Shown here piece after piece: positions 1-7,614 of a stretch of 23,590 bases of DNA (the stretch's first letter is position 1; every line of letters begins with the position of its first letter). The position numbers and the translations under genes are program-made. The stretch spans positions 1 through 23,590 of the forward strand of contig CAYXVE010000069.1 of assembly GCA_964468435.1 (NCBI GenBank). Reading direction: 5' to 3'. Source of the DNA: JBCCTX01 sp964468435. GTDB taxonomy: Bacteria; Bacteroidota; Bacteroidia; J057. The notes below the pieces were generated by a model, which did not search any database, was not told where the DNA came from, and worked only from the letters and a program-made list of their open reading frames with translations.

Positions 1-71
1 ATCATCTACTAATATTTAGCAAACAATTGTTACATATTTTTATGCCTTCAAATCAAAAAAGAAACTTTGTT

Positions 72-494
72 ATGAATTATGATCTGGATTATGTGCTGAT
101 TGAATGCGATCTGGAGGAACTGAAGACTTTGGTAGAATCACTGGAGCCAAACTACAATATTCGCATGGTGAGATCTCCATCAAAATGTATGACTATGATC
201 GAAGCTGCTGACAGTGTTGAAAATCAACCTTTCTATCTGGGTGAAGCATTAACGATGGAATGTGAAATCGCCATAGGGCAGCATACAGGGTATGGATTGT
301 GTCTGGGAGATCAGCCTGTCAGATGCTATTGTATCGCTTTGATAGATGCACTGCGACTGGCACGGGATGAAAACTGGGAAAAGGTTGTTCAATTTGTCCA
401 AAAACAGGGTAAACAGATCGAACTAAGAGAGCAGAAAGAGTTCAATCAGATCATGAGAACCCGGGTTGATTTCAAATTGATGGAAGAAGCATAA
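72..494 (+). CDS. phnG: PhnG, subunit of a C-P lyase-type core complex
   Basis: PhnG is a small subunit of the PhnGHIJ core; with PhnH and PhnI it supports transfer of phosphonate onto ribose C1 of ATP. The protein has 140 residues from the ATG at 72, close to the roughly 150 of E. coli PhnG. Family landmarks are a GEALTMEC stretch in the middle, a Cys-containing ALIDAL helix (CYCIALIDALRLA) and an RVDF motif near the C-terminus. In-frame ATGs at 27 and 42 would add 15 or 10 residues that look unlike the family, so 72 is preferred. It is the first gene seen in the phn-like operon; whatever lies upstream is outside the window. phnH follows after 39 nt. The gene looks intact. Confidence 0.9.
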   Translation: MNYDLDYVLIECDLEELKTLVESLEPNYNIRMVRSPSKCMTMIEAADSVENQPFYLGEALTMECEIAIGQHTGYGLCLGDQPVRCYCIALIDALRLARDENWEKVVQFVQKQGKQIELREQKEFNQIMRTRVDFKLMEEA

Positions 495-533
495 CAGAGC
501 GTTCAACTATTTTCATCTATTAACATTTATATC

Positions 534-1136
534 TTGGTAAGAGAAATATCATACGATTCAGTACACGACGCACAGGCTCACTTTCGCCATATCATGGACG
601 CTTTGGCAAGACCTGGAAAAATCAATTCTTTTCCTACAATAGAGATCAACCCACCCGCAGTATTACATCCTGCAAGTTCTCTGATAGGATTTGCACTGCT
701 CAATAGAGATGTGGGATTTCACTGTCTGAATCTATCTACTCAGGCTGATGAATATATCCATACCAATACGGATTCCGGCAAGGTAGAACTCTCCCATGCG
801 GATTTTATCTTTTTAAATGGTGCAGAAGTAGCTAATGTAGACCCCATCCAATACGCCAAAACGGGAAATATTCGCTATCCCGACCAAAGTGCTACATTGA
901 TCATACAAGTTTCGCAACTAGCTTATGAACACTTTGGCAGTGCCCAGAAATTTACACTATCTGGCCCGGGGATTCAGGATTCCAGTGTACTATATGTTGA
1001 TTCTATTTATCCTGAGTTATTATCTATGTTGAAAATACTCAATGACTCATATCCCCTGGGGGTAGATGCTTTTGTTGCAGATACAGGAGGTAATTTTATG
1101 GGTTTACCACGTACCACTCAAATTCAATTAGGTTAG
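534..1136 (+). CDS. phnH: PhnH, subunit of a C-P lyase-type core complex
   Basis: PhnH is a PLP-transferase-fold scaffold subunit of the PhnGHIJ core and has no known catalysis of its own. The 200-residue product matches the family (194 in E. coli). It opens with a DAQAHFRHIMDALARPG stretch typical of the N-terminus, has a SATLIIQV strand and a LSGPGI motif in the middle, and ends with LPRTTQIQL, comparable to IPRTTHVEV of E. coli. The start is a TTG at 534. No ATG lies between the in-frame phnG stop at 492 and the conserved N-terminus, and the first ATG (593) would delete the conserved helix. It sits 39 nt after phnG and 81 nt before phnI. Confidence 0.9.
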   Translation: MVREISYDSVHDAQAHFRHIMDALARPGKINSFPTIEINPPAVLHPASSLIGFALLNRDVGFHCLNLSTQADEYIHTNTDSGKVELSHADFIFLNGAEVANVDPIQYAKTGNIRYPDQSATLIIQVSQLAYEHFGSAQKFTLSGPGIQDSSVLYVDSIYPELLSMLKILNDSYPLGVDAFVADTGGNFMGLPRTTQIQLG

Positions 1137-1217
1137 TTAAAGGATTGTCAAATGGGTGAGGGTAGAATAATTAGATAGTGGGGACCACAATATCACAAAG
1201 AAACAATACAATACATT

Positions 1218-2387
1218 ATGGGATACATAGCAGTAAAAGGTGGAATAGATGCAATTGCAAGTGCGAAAGATTTGGCGGAATATTATCGGCTGAAAAATCT
1301 TTCCAATCCTGTAGAACTGGAGCAGATCCAGGCTCAATTCCGGCTGGCTTTGGATAAAATTATGGGTGAAGGGGGCTTTTATGATCCTGAATATGCGGCG
1401 ATTGCTTTTAAACAAGCAGAAGGAGACGTGCTAGAGGCTGCATTTATTGTTAGAGCTTTCCGGGCAACACTACAACGCAATTACTACGGTGAAATTGATA
1501 CAAGGGAAATGTTTGTCAAGAGAAGGATTTCTGCTTCCTTTCGTGAAATCCCTGGAGGGCAGATCCTGGGCCCGACCAAAGATTATACCCAACGCCTCTT
1601 AAAAACCAGTATGGCCGATGAAAGTCTCGATGAAATCAAAAAGACGCTATCTAGTCTGGAAGCTTTGGTCAATGGCAAGGAACTAGATCAGGTCCATACC
1701 TTTGGAAAGGTTATTGATTTATTGAAGCGTGAGGGTTTACTCAAGCCGGTAACAGAGGATGAAGACCGTAGCCTTGTAGATATCACACGCGTGGCGGTAA
1801 GATTTCCGGCTCCCAGATCTGCGCGTCTGCAGATGCTGGCCCGTGCAGAGACAGGCGGTATTATGGCACTGGCATATAGTAGTATGCGCGGTTTTGAAGG
1901 CGTTCATCCCACTGTGGGTGAACTCCGTTACGGAAGTGTACGTGTACATGTGAAAGATGCCTCAGGTAGACGAAGATATATCGGTAGAGTTGAGGTTACA
2001 GAGGCTGAAATGATTACACGCATGAGAACCGATAAGAAACGTGAACTTCCATATTTTTCAATCGGATATGGATTGTGCTTCGGACAAAATGATACTAAGG
2101 CGATCTGTATGGGAATATTGGACCGCACCTTGCGAAATCCTGAGGGAAGTTCCCCTGTCAACGATCAGGAGTATGTGTTGTATCATACCGATGGGATCGA
2201 CGCAATGGGATTTACCAATCACCTGAAACTGCCTCACTATGTTACATTCCAATCTGGATTGGACAACTTGCGTAGAGCCATAGCACAACAGGAAGAACAG
2301 GCTGTTTCCAATGGAAAACAGGATCATACAGGTCATCAAGAAGATCAACAGCATAAATCACTGGATCCGGTACAGGATAAATCCTGA
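1218..2387 (+). CDS. phnI: PhnI, ribosyl-phosphonate synthase/nucleosidase subunit
   Basis: PhnI is the large catalytic subunit for the first step: with PhnG, H and L it displaces adenine from MgATP by a phosphonate (alpha-D-ribose 1-methylphosphonate 5-triphosphate synthase in E. coli). The 389-residue product begins GYIAVKGG like the family and keeps the GGQILGPTKDYT block. It also keeps the HLKLPHYV motif near the C-terminus (H335 and H340), which matches the two metal-site histidines of E. coli PhnI (His328/His333). A C-terminal tail of about 35 residues rich in Q, H and D extends past the E. coli length (354). The retained histidines suggest the core site is preserved, which makes the changed PhnJ next door more notable. 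Confidence 0.93.
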   Translation: MGYIAVKGGIDAIASAKDLAEYYRLKNLSNPVELEQIQAQFRLALDKIMGEGGFYDPEYAAIAFKQAEGDVLEAAFIVRAFRATLQRNYYGEIDTREMFVKRRISASFREIPGGQILGPTKDYTQRLLKTSMADESLDEIKKTLSSLEALVNGKELDQVHTFGKVIDLLKREGLLKPVTEDEDRSLVDITRVAVRFPAPRSARLQMLARAETGGIMALAYSSMRGFEGVHPTVGELRYGSVRVHVKDASGRRRYIGRVEVTEAEMITRMRTDKKRELPYFSIGYGLCFGQNDTKAICMGILDRTLRNPEGSSPVNDQEYVLYHTDGIDAMGFTNHLKLPHYVTFQSGLDNLRRAIAQQEEQAVSNGKQDHTGHQEDQQHKSLDPVQDKS

Positions 2388-2420
2388 ATAACAGATTATT
2401 AACACAAAAGCGACTAAGAC

Positions 2421-3353
2421 GTGATAGAAGATCATAAATTCAGCAGCAGCTACAACTACGCATATATTGACGAGGCCACTAAAAAAGAGATTCGACGTAA
2501 GTTGCTCAAAGCTATTTGCATACCGGGCTATCAGGTACCCTATTCTTCTCCCGAGATGCCTATATCACGAGGGTGGGGGACAGGTGGACTGCACGTAACC
2601 TTATCAATCATCGGAAAAGATGATACGCTTAAAGTCATAGACCAGGGAAGTGATGCCAGTGTGAATGCATGTAATCTCAGGGATTTTATACAAAATACTA
2701 CAGGCTGTAGGACAACTTATGATTCTGCTGAAGCCAGTATCATCCAAACCCGGCACCGCATCACGGAAGAGCAGCTAAGAGCTGATCAAATTATGGTCTT
2801 TCAGGTGCCTCAACCTGAACCACTCAGGAGAGTCGAACCCTATGAATTCAGGACGCGGAGTATGCATGCGGAAAAAGACTATGCCAAAATGTATGTATCC
2901 CTGTATGAGTCTTATGTAAAATATGGGGGACTCATGGTAGGGGCAGGATATCCTGTATTGGTAAACAATCGCTATGTCATGTCTCCATCGCCTATACCAC
3001 GCTGGGATGTTCCCAATTTACATCAGGTAGAATGCCTGTATTTGTTTGGTGCGGGAAGAGAAAAGCGCATCTATGCCATTCCTCCTTACACTGATGTAGC
3101 TCCCCTGGAATTTGAGGATGTGCGTTTTGACATTGAGGACTTTACCCAACAGCTCTGCGAGCTAACGAATTATGGTCCGGCTTTTATGGACGAACTTTTT
3201 CACGATGATGGCGCTAAGTCATTTGTGATCAATGATAGTAATTTCATGGATAAGAAACGGGCACCTGAAATCGAGATTACCCAGCATTCAAACCCCTATA
3301 TAGAAAAGCGAAAAGTTCAAATAAAAGAAAGAAATAATCATGATACCATCTAA
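2421..3353 (+). CDS. phnJ: PhnJ homologue lacking most Fe-S/radical cysteines
   Basis: Canonical PhnJ is the radical-SAM-type C-P lyase that cleaves 5-phosphoribose-1-phosphonate. This 310-residue protein starts at GTG 2421 and aligns end to end with E. coli PhnJ (281). It keeps AICIPGYQVP (G36, the glycyl-radical equivalent of Gly32), the GWGTGG loop, KVIDQG, QTRHRI (H112, equivalent of His108), FQVP.PEP and LFGAGREKRIYA. The C-terminal cluster motif C-x2-C-x21-C-x5-C reads C246, T249, I270, M276, so only the first cysteine remains. I checked this codon by codon (3156 TGC, 3165 ACG, 3228 ATC, 3246 ATG) and saw no frameshift. Other cysteines are C33, C84, C96 and C205. Family membership is certain; C-P lyase activity by the known mechanism is doubtful. 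The 3' end overlaps phnK by 14 nt. Confidence 0.93.
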   Translation: MIEDHKFSSSYNYAYIDEATKKEIRRKLLKAICIPGYQVPYSSPEMPISRGWGTGGLHVTLSIIGKDDTLKVIDQGSDASVNACNLRDFIQNTTGCRTTYDSAEASIIQTRHRITEEQLRADQIMVFQVPQPEPLRRVEPYEFRTRSMHAEKDYAKMYVSLYESYVKYGGLMVGAGYPVLVNNRYVMSPSPIPRWDVPNLHQVECLYLFGAGREKRIYAIPPYTDVAPLEFEDVRFDIEDFTQQLCELTNYGPAFMDELFHDDGAKSFVINDSNFMDKKRAPEIEITQHSNPYIEKRKVQIKERNNHDTI

Positions 3354-4200
3354 CATGATGAAAGATCCCGAATGGCTGTTACGTGTGGAGGGGTTAACCA
3401 AGATATATGGGTATCCAGAGCCTGATACAATTTCAAAGACCGGGCCGGATTTTGGTAGCAATGTATGTCCGGATACGGGGAGCATTGTAGCTTGTGCAGA
3501 TGTCAATTTTGAACTGTATCGCGGGGAGGTTTTAGGTATTGTTGGAGAAAGTGGTTCGGGTAAAAGCACGGTCGTACAACTCTTATACTTTGATTTGGAG
3601 AAAACTTCAGGAGTTGTTAATCTCAAGGTATTTAAGGAGGGGCAGGATAATATATTGGATCTTTCTCCTCCATTGAAGCGGTATTTGCGGAATCACCTAA
3701 TGGGGATGGTGTATCAAAATCCCCGTGATGGGTTAAATTTTCGCTTTTCTTCAGGGGGTAACATCGCTGAAAAACTGCTCAGAGCAGATATTTACCACGT
3801 AGGGAAAATCAGAAACAGAGCTTCATTTTTGCTGGATCGCACAGAGGTACCTGTATTGAGGATGGATGACAAGCCCAACACCTTCAGTGGAGGCATGCAG
3901 CAACGTGTACAGATTGCTAAGGCCATCGCCAACAACCCACCGGTGTTGTTTCTCGATGAGGTTACCACAGGCCTGGATGTATCAGTACAGGCAAAAGTAC
4001 TCGATCTGATCCGTAAGTTACAGCAGGAACTCGGTATAGCCATGATTGTCGTATCACATGATTTGAGCGTTATACGCATGCTTACAGACCGTACATTGGT
4101 CATGAAAGATGGCAGGATCGTAGAATCCGGACTTACAGATCAGATCCTGCAGGATCCGCAGCATGCATATACACAACTTTTGGTCAGCTCAATGCTTTAA
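3340..4200 (+). CDS. phnK: PhnK, ABC-type ATPase of the C-P lyase complex
   Basis: PhnK is an ABC-family ATPase that docks on the PhnGHIJ core through PhnJ; it is not a transporter subunit. The 286-residue product has Walker A GESGSGKST (69-77), signature FSGGMQQ (around 182-188), Walker B VLFLDEV with D206/E207, and the H-loop His at 240, so ATP hydrolysis should be intact. The residue after the catalytic Glu is Val rather than the usual Pro. About 25 extra residues lie between the first strand and Walker A (23-48). The ATG at 3340 overlaps phnJ by 14 nt, implying translational coupling; ATG 3355 or 3358, just after the phnJ stop, are possible alternatives. Dipeptide-transporter ATPases look similar, but the operon position decides the call. 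Confidence 0.9.
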   Translation: MIPSNMMKDPEWLLRVEGLTKIYGYPEPDTISKTGPDFGSNVCPDTGSIVACADVNFELYRGEVLGIVGESGSGKSTVVQLLYFDLEKTSGVVNLKVFKEGQDNILDLSPPLKRYLRNHLMGMVYQNPRDGLNFRFSSGGNIAEKLLRADIYHVGKIRNRASFLLDRTEVPVLRMDDKPNTFSGGMQQRVQIAKAIANNPPVLFLDEVTTGLDVSVQAKVLDLIRKLQQELGIAMIVVSHDLSVIRMLTDRTLVMKDGRIVESGLTDQILQDPQHAYTQLLVSSML

Positions 4201-4213
4201 TAAAATTATTCAT

Positions 4214-4924
4214 ATGCCTATCCTCAAGGTAGAACACTTACATAAACAATTTACCCTTCATACCCTGAATGGAAAAGAGATTAGAGCACTGAGTGATATC
4301 TCTTTTAGTGTGGAGGAGGGAGAGATTATCGGTCTTACGGGTAAATCCGGAGCAGGAAAATCAACTTTGATGAAGTGCCTGTACCGTACCTATCTTGCAA
4401 ATGGAGGGAAAATTCTCTATCAAACCCTAAAGGGAGATATGATAGATCTGGTAGCTGCTCCTGATCATGCGGTCATTGCACTAAGAAGAAAAGAGATCAG
4501 ATACTGTTCGCAGTTTCTGGAAGTAATACCGCGAGTTACAGCAGTAGATGTCGTCGCAGAACGCAAAGTAAGTAGCGCCACAGATTGGGAGTCAGCCAGG
4601 AATGAAGCCACAAGCTTACTGGAGATCTTGGGCTTGCCTCAGGAATTGTGGGATGCTTATCCCGCTACTTTTAGTGGGGGTGAACAGCAGCGCATCAATA
4701 TCGCACAAGCGATCATTGCACGACCCCGGCTACTATTGATCGATGAGCCTACAGCTTCTCTTGATCTGAAGACAAAGTCTGTAGTGATAAAAAAGATTCT
4801 GGAACTCAAAAATGTAGGTACTACGGTAATCTGTATTTCCCATGATGAATACACACTCAACAATCTCGTCGAGAGAAGAATACAGTTGAAAGATGGGCAG
4901 TTGGAACAAGCTGCTGTCAGTTGA
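4214..4924 (+). CDS. phnL: PhnL, second ABC-type ATPase of the C-P lyase complex
   Basis: PhnL is the second ABC ATPase of the system; E. coli PhnL is needed with PhnGHI for ribosyl-phosphonate synthesis and pairs with PhnK on the core. The product has 236 residues from the ATG at 4214 (226 in E. coli). Motifs are Walker A GKSGAGKST (43-51), signature FSGGEQQRINIAQAI, Walker B LLLIDEPTASLD and the H-loop in ISHDEYT. A longer reading frame starting at 4163 would run back into phnK with a non-homologous extension, so 4214, 13 nt after the phnK stop, is preferred. LolD/MacB-type ATPases share these motifs; gene order supports PhnL. Confidence 0.9.
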   Translation: MPILKVEHLHKQFTLHTLNGKEIRALSDISFSVEEGEIIGLTGKSGAGKSTLMKCLYRTYLANGGKILYQTLKGDMIDLVAAPDHAVIALRRKEIRYCSQFLEVIPRVTAVDVVAERKVSSATDWESARNEATSLLEILGLPQELWDAYPATFSGGEQQRINIAQAIIARPRLLLIDEPTASLDLKTKSVVIKKILELKNVGTTVICISHDEYTLNNLVERRIQLKDGQLEQAAVS

Positions 4925-4947
4925 ATCTCATTAGTGCATAATATAGT

Positions 4948-6129
4948 ATGAATAGCTTACTCCTTCAGCATGCTACTTTAATACTTCCTGGTGAAGTCCT
5001 CCGCAATGGTTCTCTGCTCATCCAGGATGGGAATATTGCATGTATTTATCGCAAGGGTGATATGCCAGAAACCGCTACAGAGATCATTAATTGCGAACAA
5101 CAGTGGATATTTCCTGGAATCATTGATCTACACACGGATGCTTTAGAACACGAGATTGCTCCCAGACCCTTTGCCGACTTTGACATTGGGATAGCATTGA
5201 GAGAGCTTGAAAAAAAGATGAGTGGATGTGGCTATCATACAGTATACCACTCGATGTATCTGGGATATACCTCTCCCACAGGAGGCACAACTACGCCTAG
5301 AGAGACTCTGTTTAAGAAGATTTATGAAGCATCCCGGCAACAGACACTCATCAGAAACAAGATTCATTTGCGTTTTGAAATCACGGGTATCGATGCATTT
5401 GAGTTATGTATAGAATTAATGGAAAAGGGCTATATTGATTTACTGTCATTAATGGATCATACGCCAGGTCAGGGACAATACGGTAGAGAGCAATTTGTCA
5501 AACATATGCTGGAGAAGGGGAAAACTGAATCCGAAGCTATAGCATTACTTGAAGAATATCGCAAGACTCCCAAATTGGGAGATGAGCAACTGGAGAAGCT
5601 GATCAGTAAAGCCGCTCAGATAAATATACCCGTAGCGTCTCACGATGATGATACTCCAGAGAAAGTGGAAAAAATGCATAAACTAGGCGTCAGTATTTGT
5701 GAATTTCCGATTAATATGGATACTGCAGAAACTGCGCACCGAAAAGGTATGACAGTGATCGGAGGTGCTGCTAATGTTTTGAGAGGAGGTTCATTATCTG
5801 GCAACCTTCACGTTGCCGAGGGGATTGTATCAGGTTTTGTAGATTGTCTCTGTTCTGATTACTATCCCCCGGCGATGCTGCATTCAATGTTCAAACTCAA
5901 GCAAAGCTATGATCTGCCTTTTGAAGAGACATCAAAACTATTAGGACTCAGACCTGCTGAGACAATGGGCTTATCGAGTCAGACAGGCAGTATCGAAACA
6001 GGAAAAAAAGCTGATCTGATGGTCGTTCAGATTATTGATCAACTTCCTCTGGTTACGCACAATATCGTAGCAGGAAAGATTGTATCTTCTCATACCATTT
6101 CTCCCGCATCTATCATATCAACAAGTTAA
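4948..6129 (+). CDS. phnM: PhnM, ribosyl-phosphonate triphosphate diphosphatase
   Basis: PhnM is an amidohydrolase-superfamily enzyme that removes pyrophosphate from alpha-D-ribose 1-phosphonate 5-triphosphate, giving the 5-phosphate that PhnJ uses. The product has 393 residues (378 in E. coli). Metal-site motifs are present in order: HTD (H62, D64) after the IFPGIID strand, LMDHTPGQ (H171), ASHDDDTP (H232-D235) and SDYYP (D304). The RGGSLSGN block near residue 280 is also typical of PhnM. The nucleotide-diphosphatase step therefore looks intact even though PhnJ is altered. It lies 23 nt after phnL and 4 nt before the next gene, within the same operon. Confidence 0.92.
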   Translation: MNSLLLQHATLILPGEVLRNGSLLIQDGNIACIYRKGDMPETATEIINCEQQWIFPGIIDLHTDALEHEIAPRPFADFDIGIALRELEKKMSGCGYHTVYHSMYLGYTSPTGGTTTPRETLFKKIYEASRQQTLIRNKIHLRFEITGIDAFELCIELMEKGYIDLLSLMDHTPGQGQYGREQFVKHMLEKGKTESEAIALLEEYRKTPKLGDEQLEKLISKAAQINIPVASHDDDTPEKVEKMHKLGVSICEFPINMDTAETAHRKGMTVIGGAANVLRGGSLSGNLHVAEGIVSGFVDCLCSDYYPPAMLHSMFKLKQSYDLPFEETSKLLGLRPAETMGLSSQTGSIETGKKADLMVVQIIDQLPLVTHNIVAGKIVSSHTISPASIISTS

Positions 6130-6133
6130 GACC

Positions 6134-6952
6134 ATGTCCCAACGCATATCAACCGTATCGGAATATACATTTGAATCTTATCAAGATAGGCAATGGAACT
6201 ACATATCCGATGAGCGGATCAAATTATCTCTGGATCACATGCGTTATGGCGATCGGTTCCGGTATGAGAATGGAATCTGGACACCAGAGCCTTATCCGGG
6301 TTTTGCCGTTGTATCGATGGTCAATGATAATCCGGGAAATGATTCATTGATGCCCAGACTTCTGTACTATAGGGATCAATTGATCCGGGAGATCTCAGAT
6401 GCAGCCATCTGTTATGTTTTGCCTGCTAACAGCTTTCATCAGACTATTGCCAATACCTTGTCTTCAGATCGGTACCAGAAGTATTTAGTAGAGACAGGGA
6501 TCATCGACACCTATCCTCAATTGATTGAAGAGGTATTCTCACAGGCTCCTGGTACAGCACTTGATCAGCCTGTGCGGATGCGTATGATCGGATTTAGCGT
6601 ATTTGGGTCATCGATGGGATTGCTGGGAATTTTTGAAGAAGCGTCTGAATATCATGCTATACAGGAATTCAGGGATTTTCTGTATACTCATTCAAGGCTT
6701 AATGAGATAGGTATCCGAAGGACAAGACCATTTATTGGGCACATTACCTATGCATATTTTGGACCTAGCGCCTTAAACTCAAAAGAGAAAATAGTTGATT
6801 TACTTACATTTCTGAATAAAGAGATTGCCGGGGAAAATCTGGTATTTCACATTTCGAAAGCACAACTCAAATACTATCACAATCTTTCTTCATTTCATAC
6901 CCAACCGGGGTATCCTAGTTATCATTTTTATCCGGATATATATGGAATATGA
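6134..6952 (+). CDS. 2H phosphoesterase-like protein in phn-type operon
   Basis: The 272-residue product from ATG 6134 carries two H-x-T motifs about 100 residues apart: H102-Q-T104 in ANSFHQTIA and H203-I-T205 in FIGHITYAYFG. This is the hallmark of the 2H phosphoesterase (LigT/CPDase) superfamily, whose members open cyclic phosphodiesters. The stretch PEPYPGFAVV followed by LPANSFHQT resembles the DUF1868 branch; DUF1045, another 2H family, is known from C-P lyase operons. It follows phnM by 4 nt and overlaps the next gene by 11 nt, so it is co-transcribed. PhnP, which opens ribosyl 1,2-cyclic phosphate in E. coli, is not seen in the window, and this protein is a reasonable substitute (inference). 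A longer frame from 6080 would overlap phnM and is not preferred. Confidence 0.75.
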   Translation: MSQRISTVSEYTFESYQDRQWNYISDERIKLSLDHMRYGDRFRYENGIWTPEPYPGFAVVSMVNDNPGNDSLMPRLLYYRDQLIREISDAAICYVLPANSFHQTIANTLSSDRYQKYLVETGIIDTYPQLIEEVFSQAPGTALDQPVRMRMIGFSVFGSSMGLLGIFEEASEYHAIQEFRDFLYTHSRLNEIGIRRTRPFIGHITYAYFGPSALNSKEKIVDLLTFLNKEIAGENLVFHISKAQLKYYHNLSSFHTQPGYPSYHFYPDIYGI

Positions 6953-7592
6953 AATTGAAAAATTTCCTCCCTTTTCTGTTTCGGAGGGTAAAAAATTAAG
7001 TGATAAGCCGTATATTCACCCAACTTGTATTATTCGCGAAAGTAAGATAGGGAGATGGACTGAATTACAGGCTTTCACACAAATGTCTGAATCGACATTT
7101 GGAGATTATAGCTATACAGCTGGTAATGTATCGATTATTTACTCGGATGTAGGAAATTTTTGTTCTATAGCTAATAGTGTGAGAATTAATCCTGGGAATC
7201 ATCCTCAGTGGCGGGTAACACAGCATCATTTTACCTATAGGAGGAAAATGTATAACTTTGATAGCAAGGACGATCATGATTTCTTTGATTGGAGAAGAAA
7301 CCATAAATGTGAAATAGGACACGATGTCTGGATTGGACATGGGGCTATCATCATGCCAGGAGTAAAAATCGCGAGTGGAGCAATTATAGGGAGTGGAGCG
7401 GTGGTGACAAAGGATATTGGGCCTTATGAAATTGCTGTAGGCGTGGCAGCGAAAGTAATAAAAAAACGTTTTTCAGATAGGATAATAGAAAAATTGCTGG
7501 AATCGCAATGGTGGGAATGGGATCATGCAACTATACGGGAACGTTTGCAGGATCTGATGCATGTGGAATCCTTTGTTGAAAAATATTGTTAA
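6942..7592 (+). CDS. Hexapeptide-repeat acyltransferase-like phosphonate protein
   Basis: The 216-residue product from ATG 6942 is a left-handed beta-helix (LbetaH) protein of the xenobiotic/chloramphenicol acetyltransferase type. Imperfect hexapeptide repeats run through the first third (HPTCIIRESKIGRWTEL) and again at IGHDVWIGHGAIIMPGVKI and GAIIGSGAVVTKDI. The insert between them contains NPGNHPQWRVTQHHF, the region that supplies the catalytic His in this fold. It resembles the hexapeptide 'phosphonate metabolism' family often found in C-P lyase operons of other phyla, whose substrate is not established to my knowledge. It overlaps the 2H gene by 11 nt and precedes the ComB-like gene by 22 nt. 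A start at 6825 is open but lies deep inside the upstream gene. Confidence 0.8.
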   Translation: MEYEIEKFPPFSVSEGKKLSDKPYIHPTCIIRESKIGRWTELQAFTQMSESTFGDYSYTAGNVSIIYSDVGNFCSIANSVRINPGNHPQWRVTQHHFTYRRKMYNFDSKDDHDFFDWRRNHKCEIGHDVWIGHGAIIMPGVKIASGAIIGSGAVVTKDIGPYEIAVGVAAKVIKKRFSDRIIEKLLESQWWEWDHATIRERLQDLMHVESFVEKYC

Positions 7593-7614
7593 TCATGCTG
7601 AAACCAGCCTTGAA

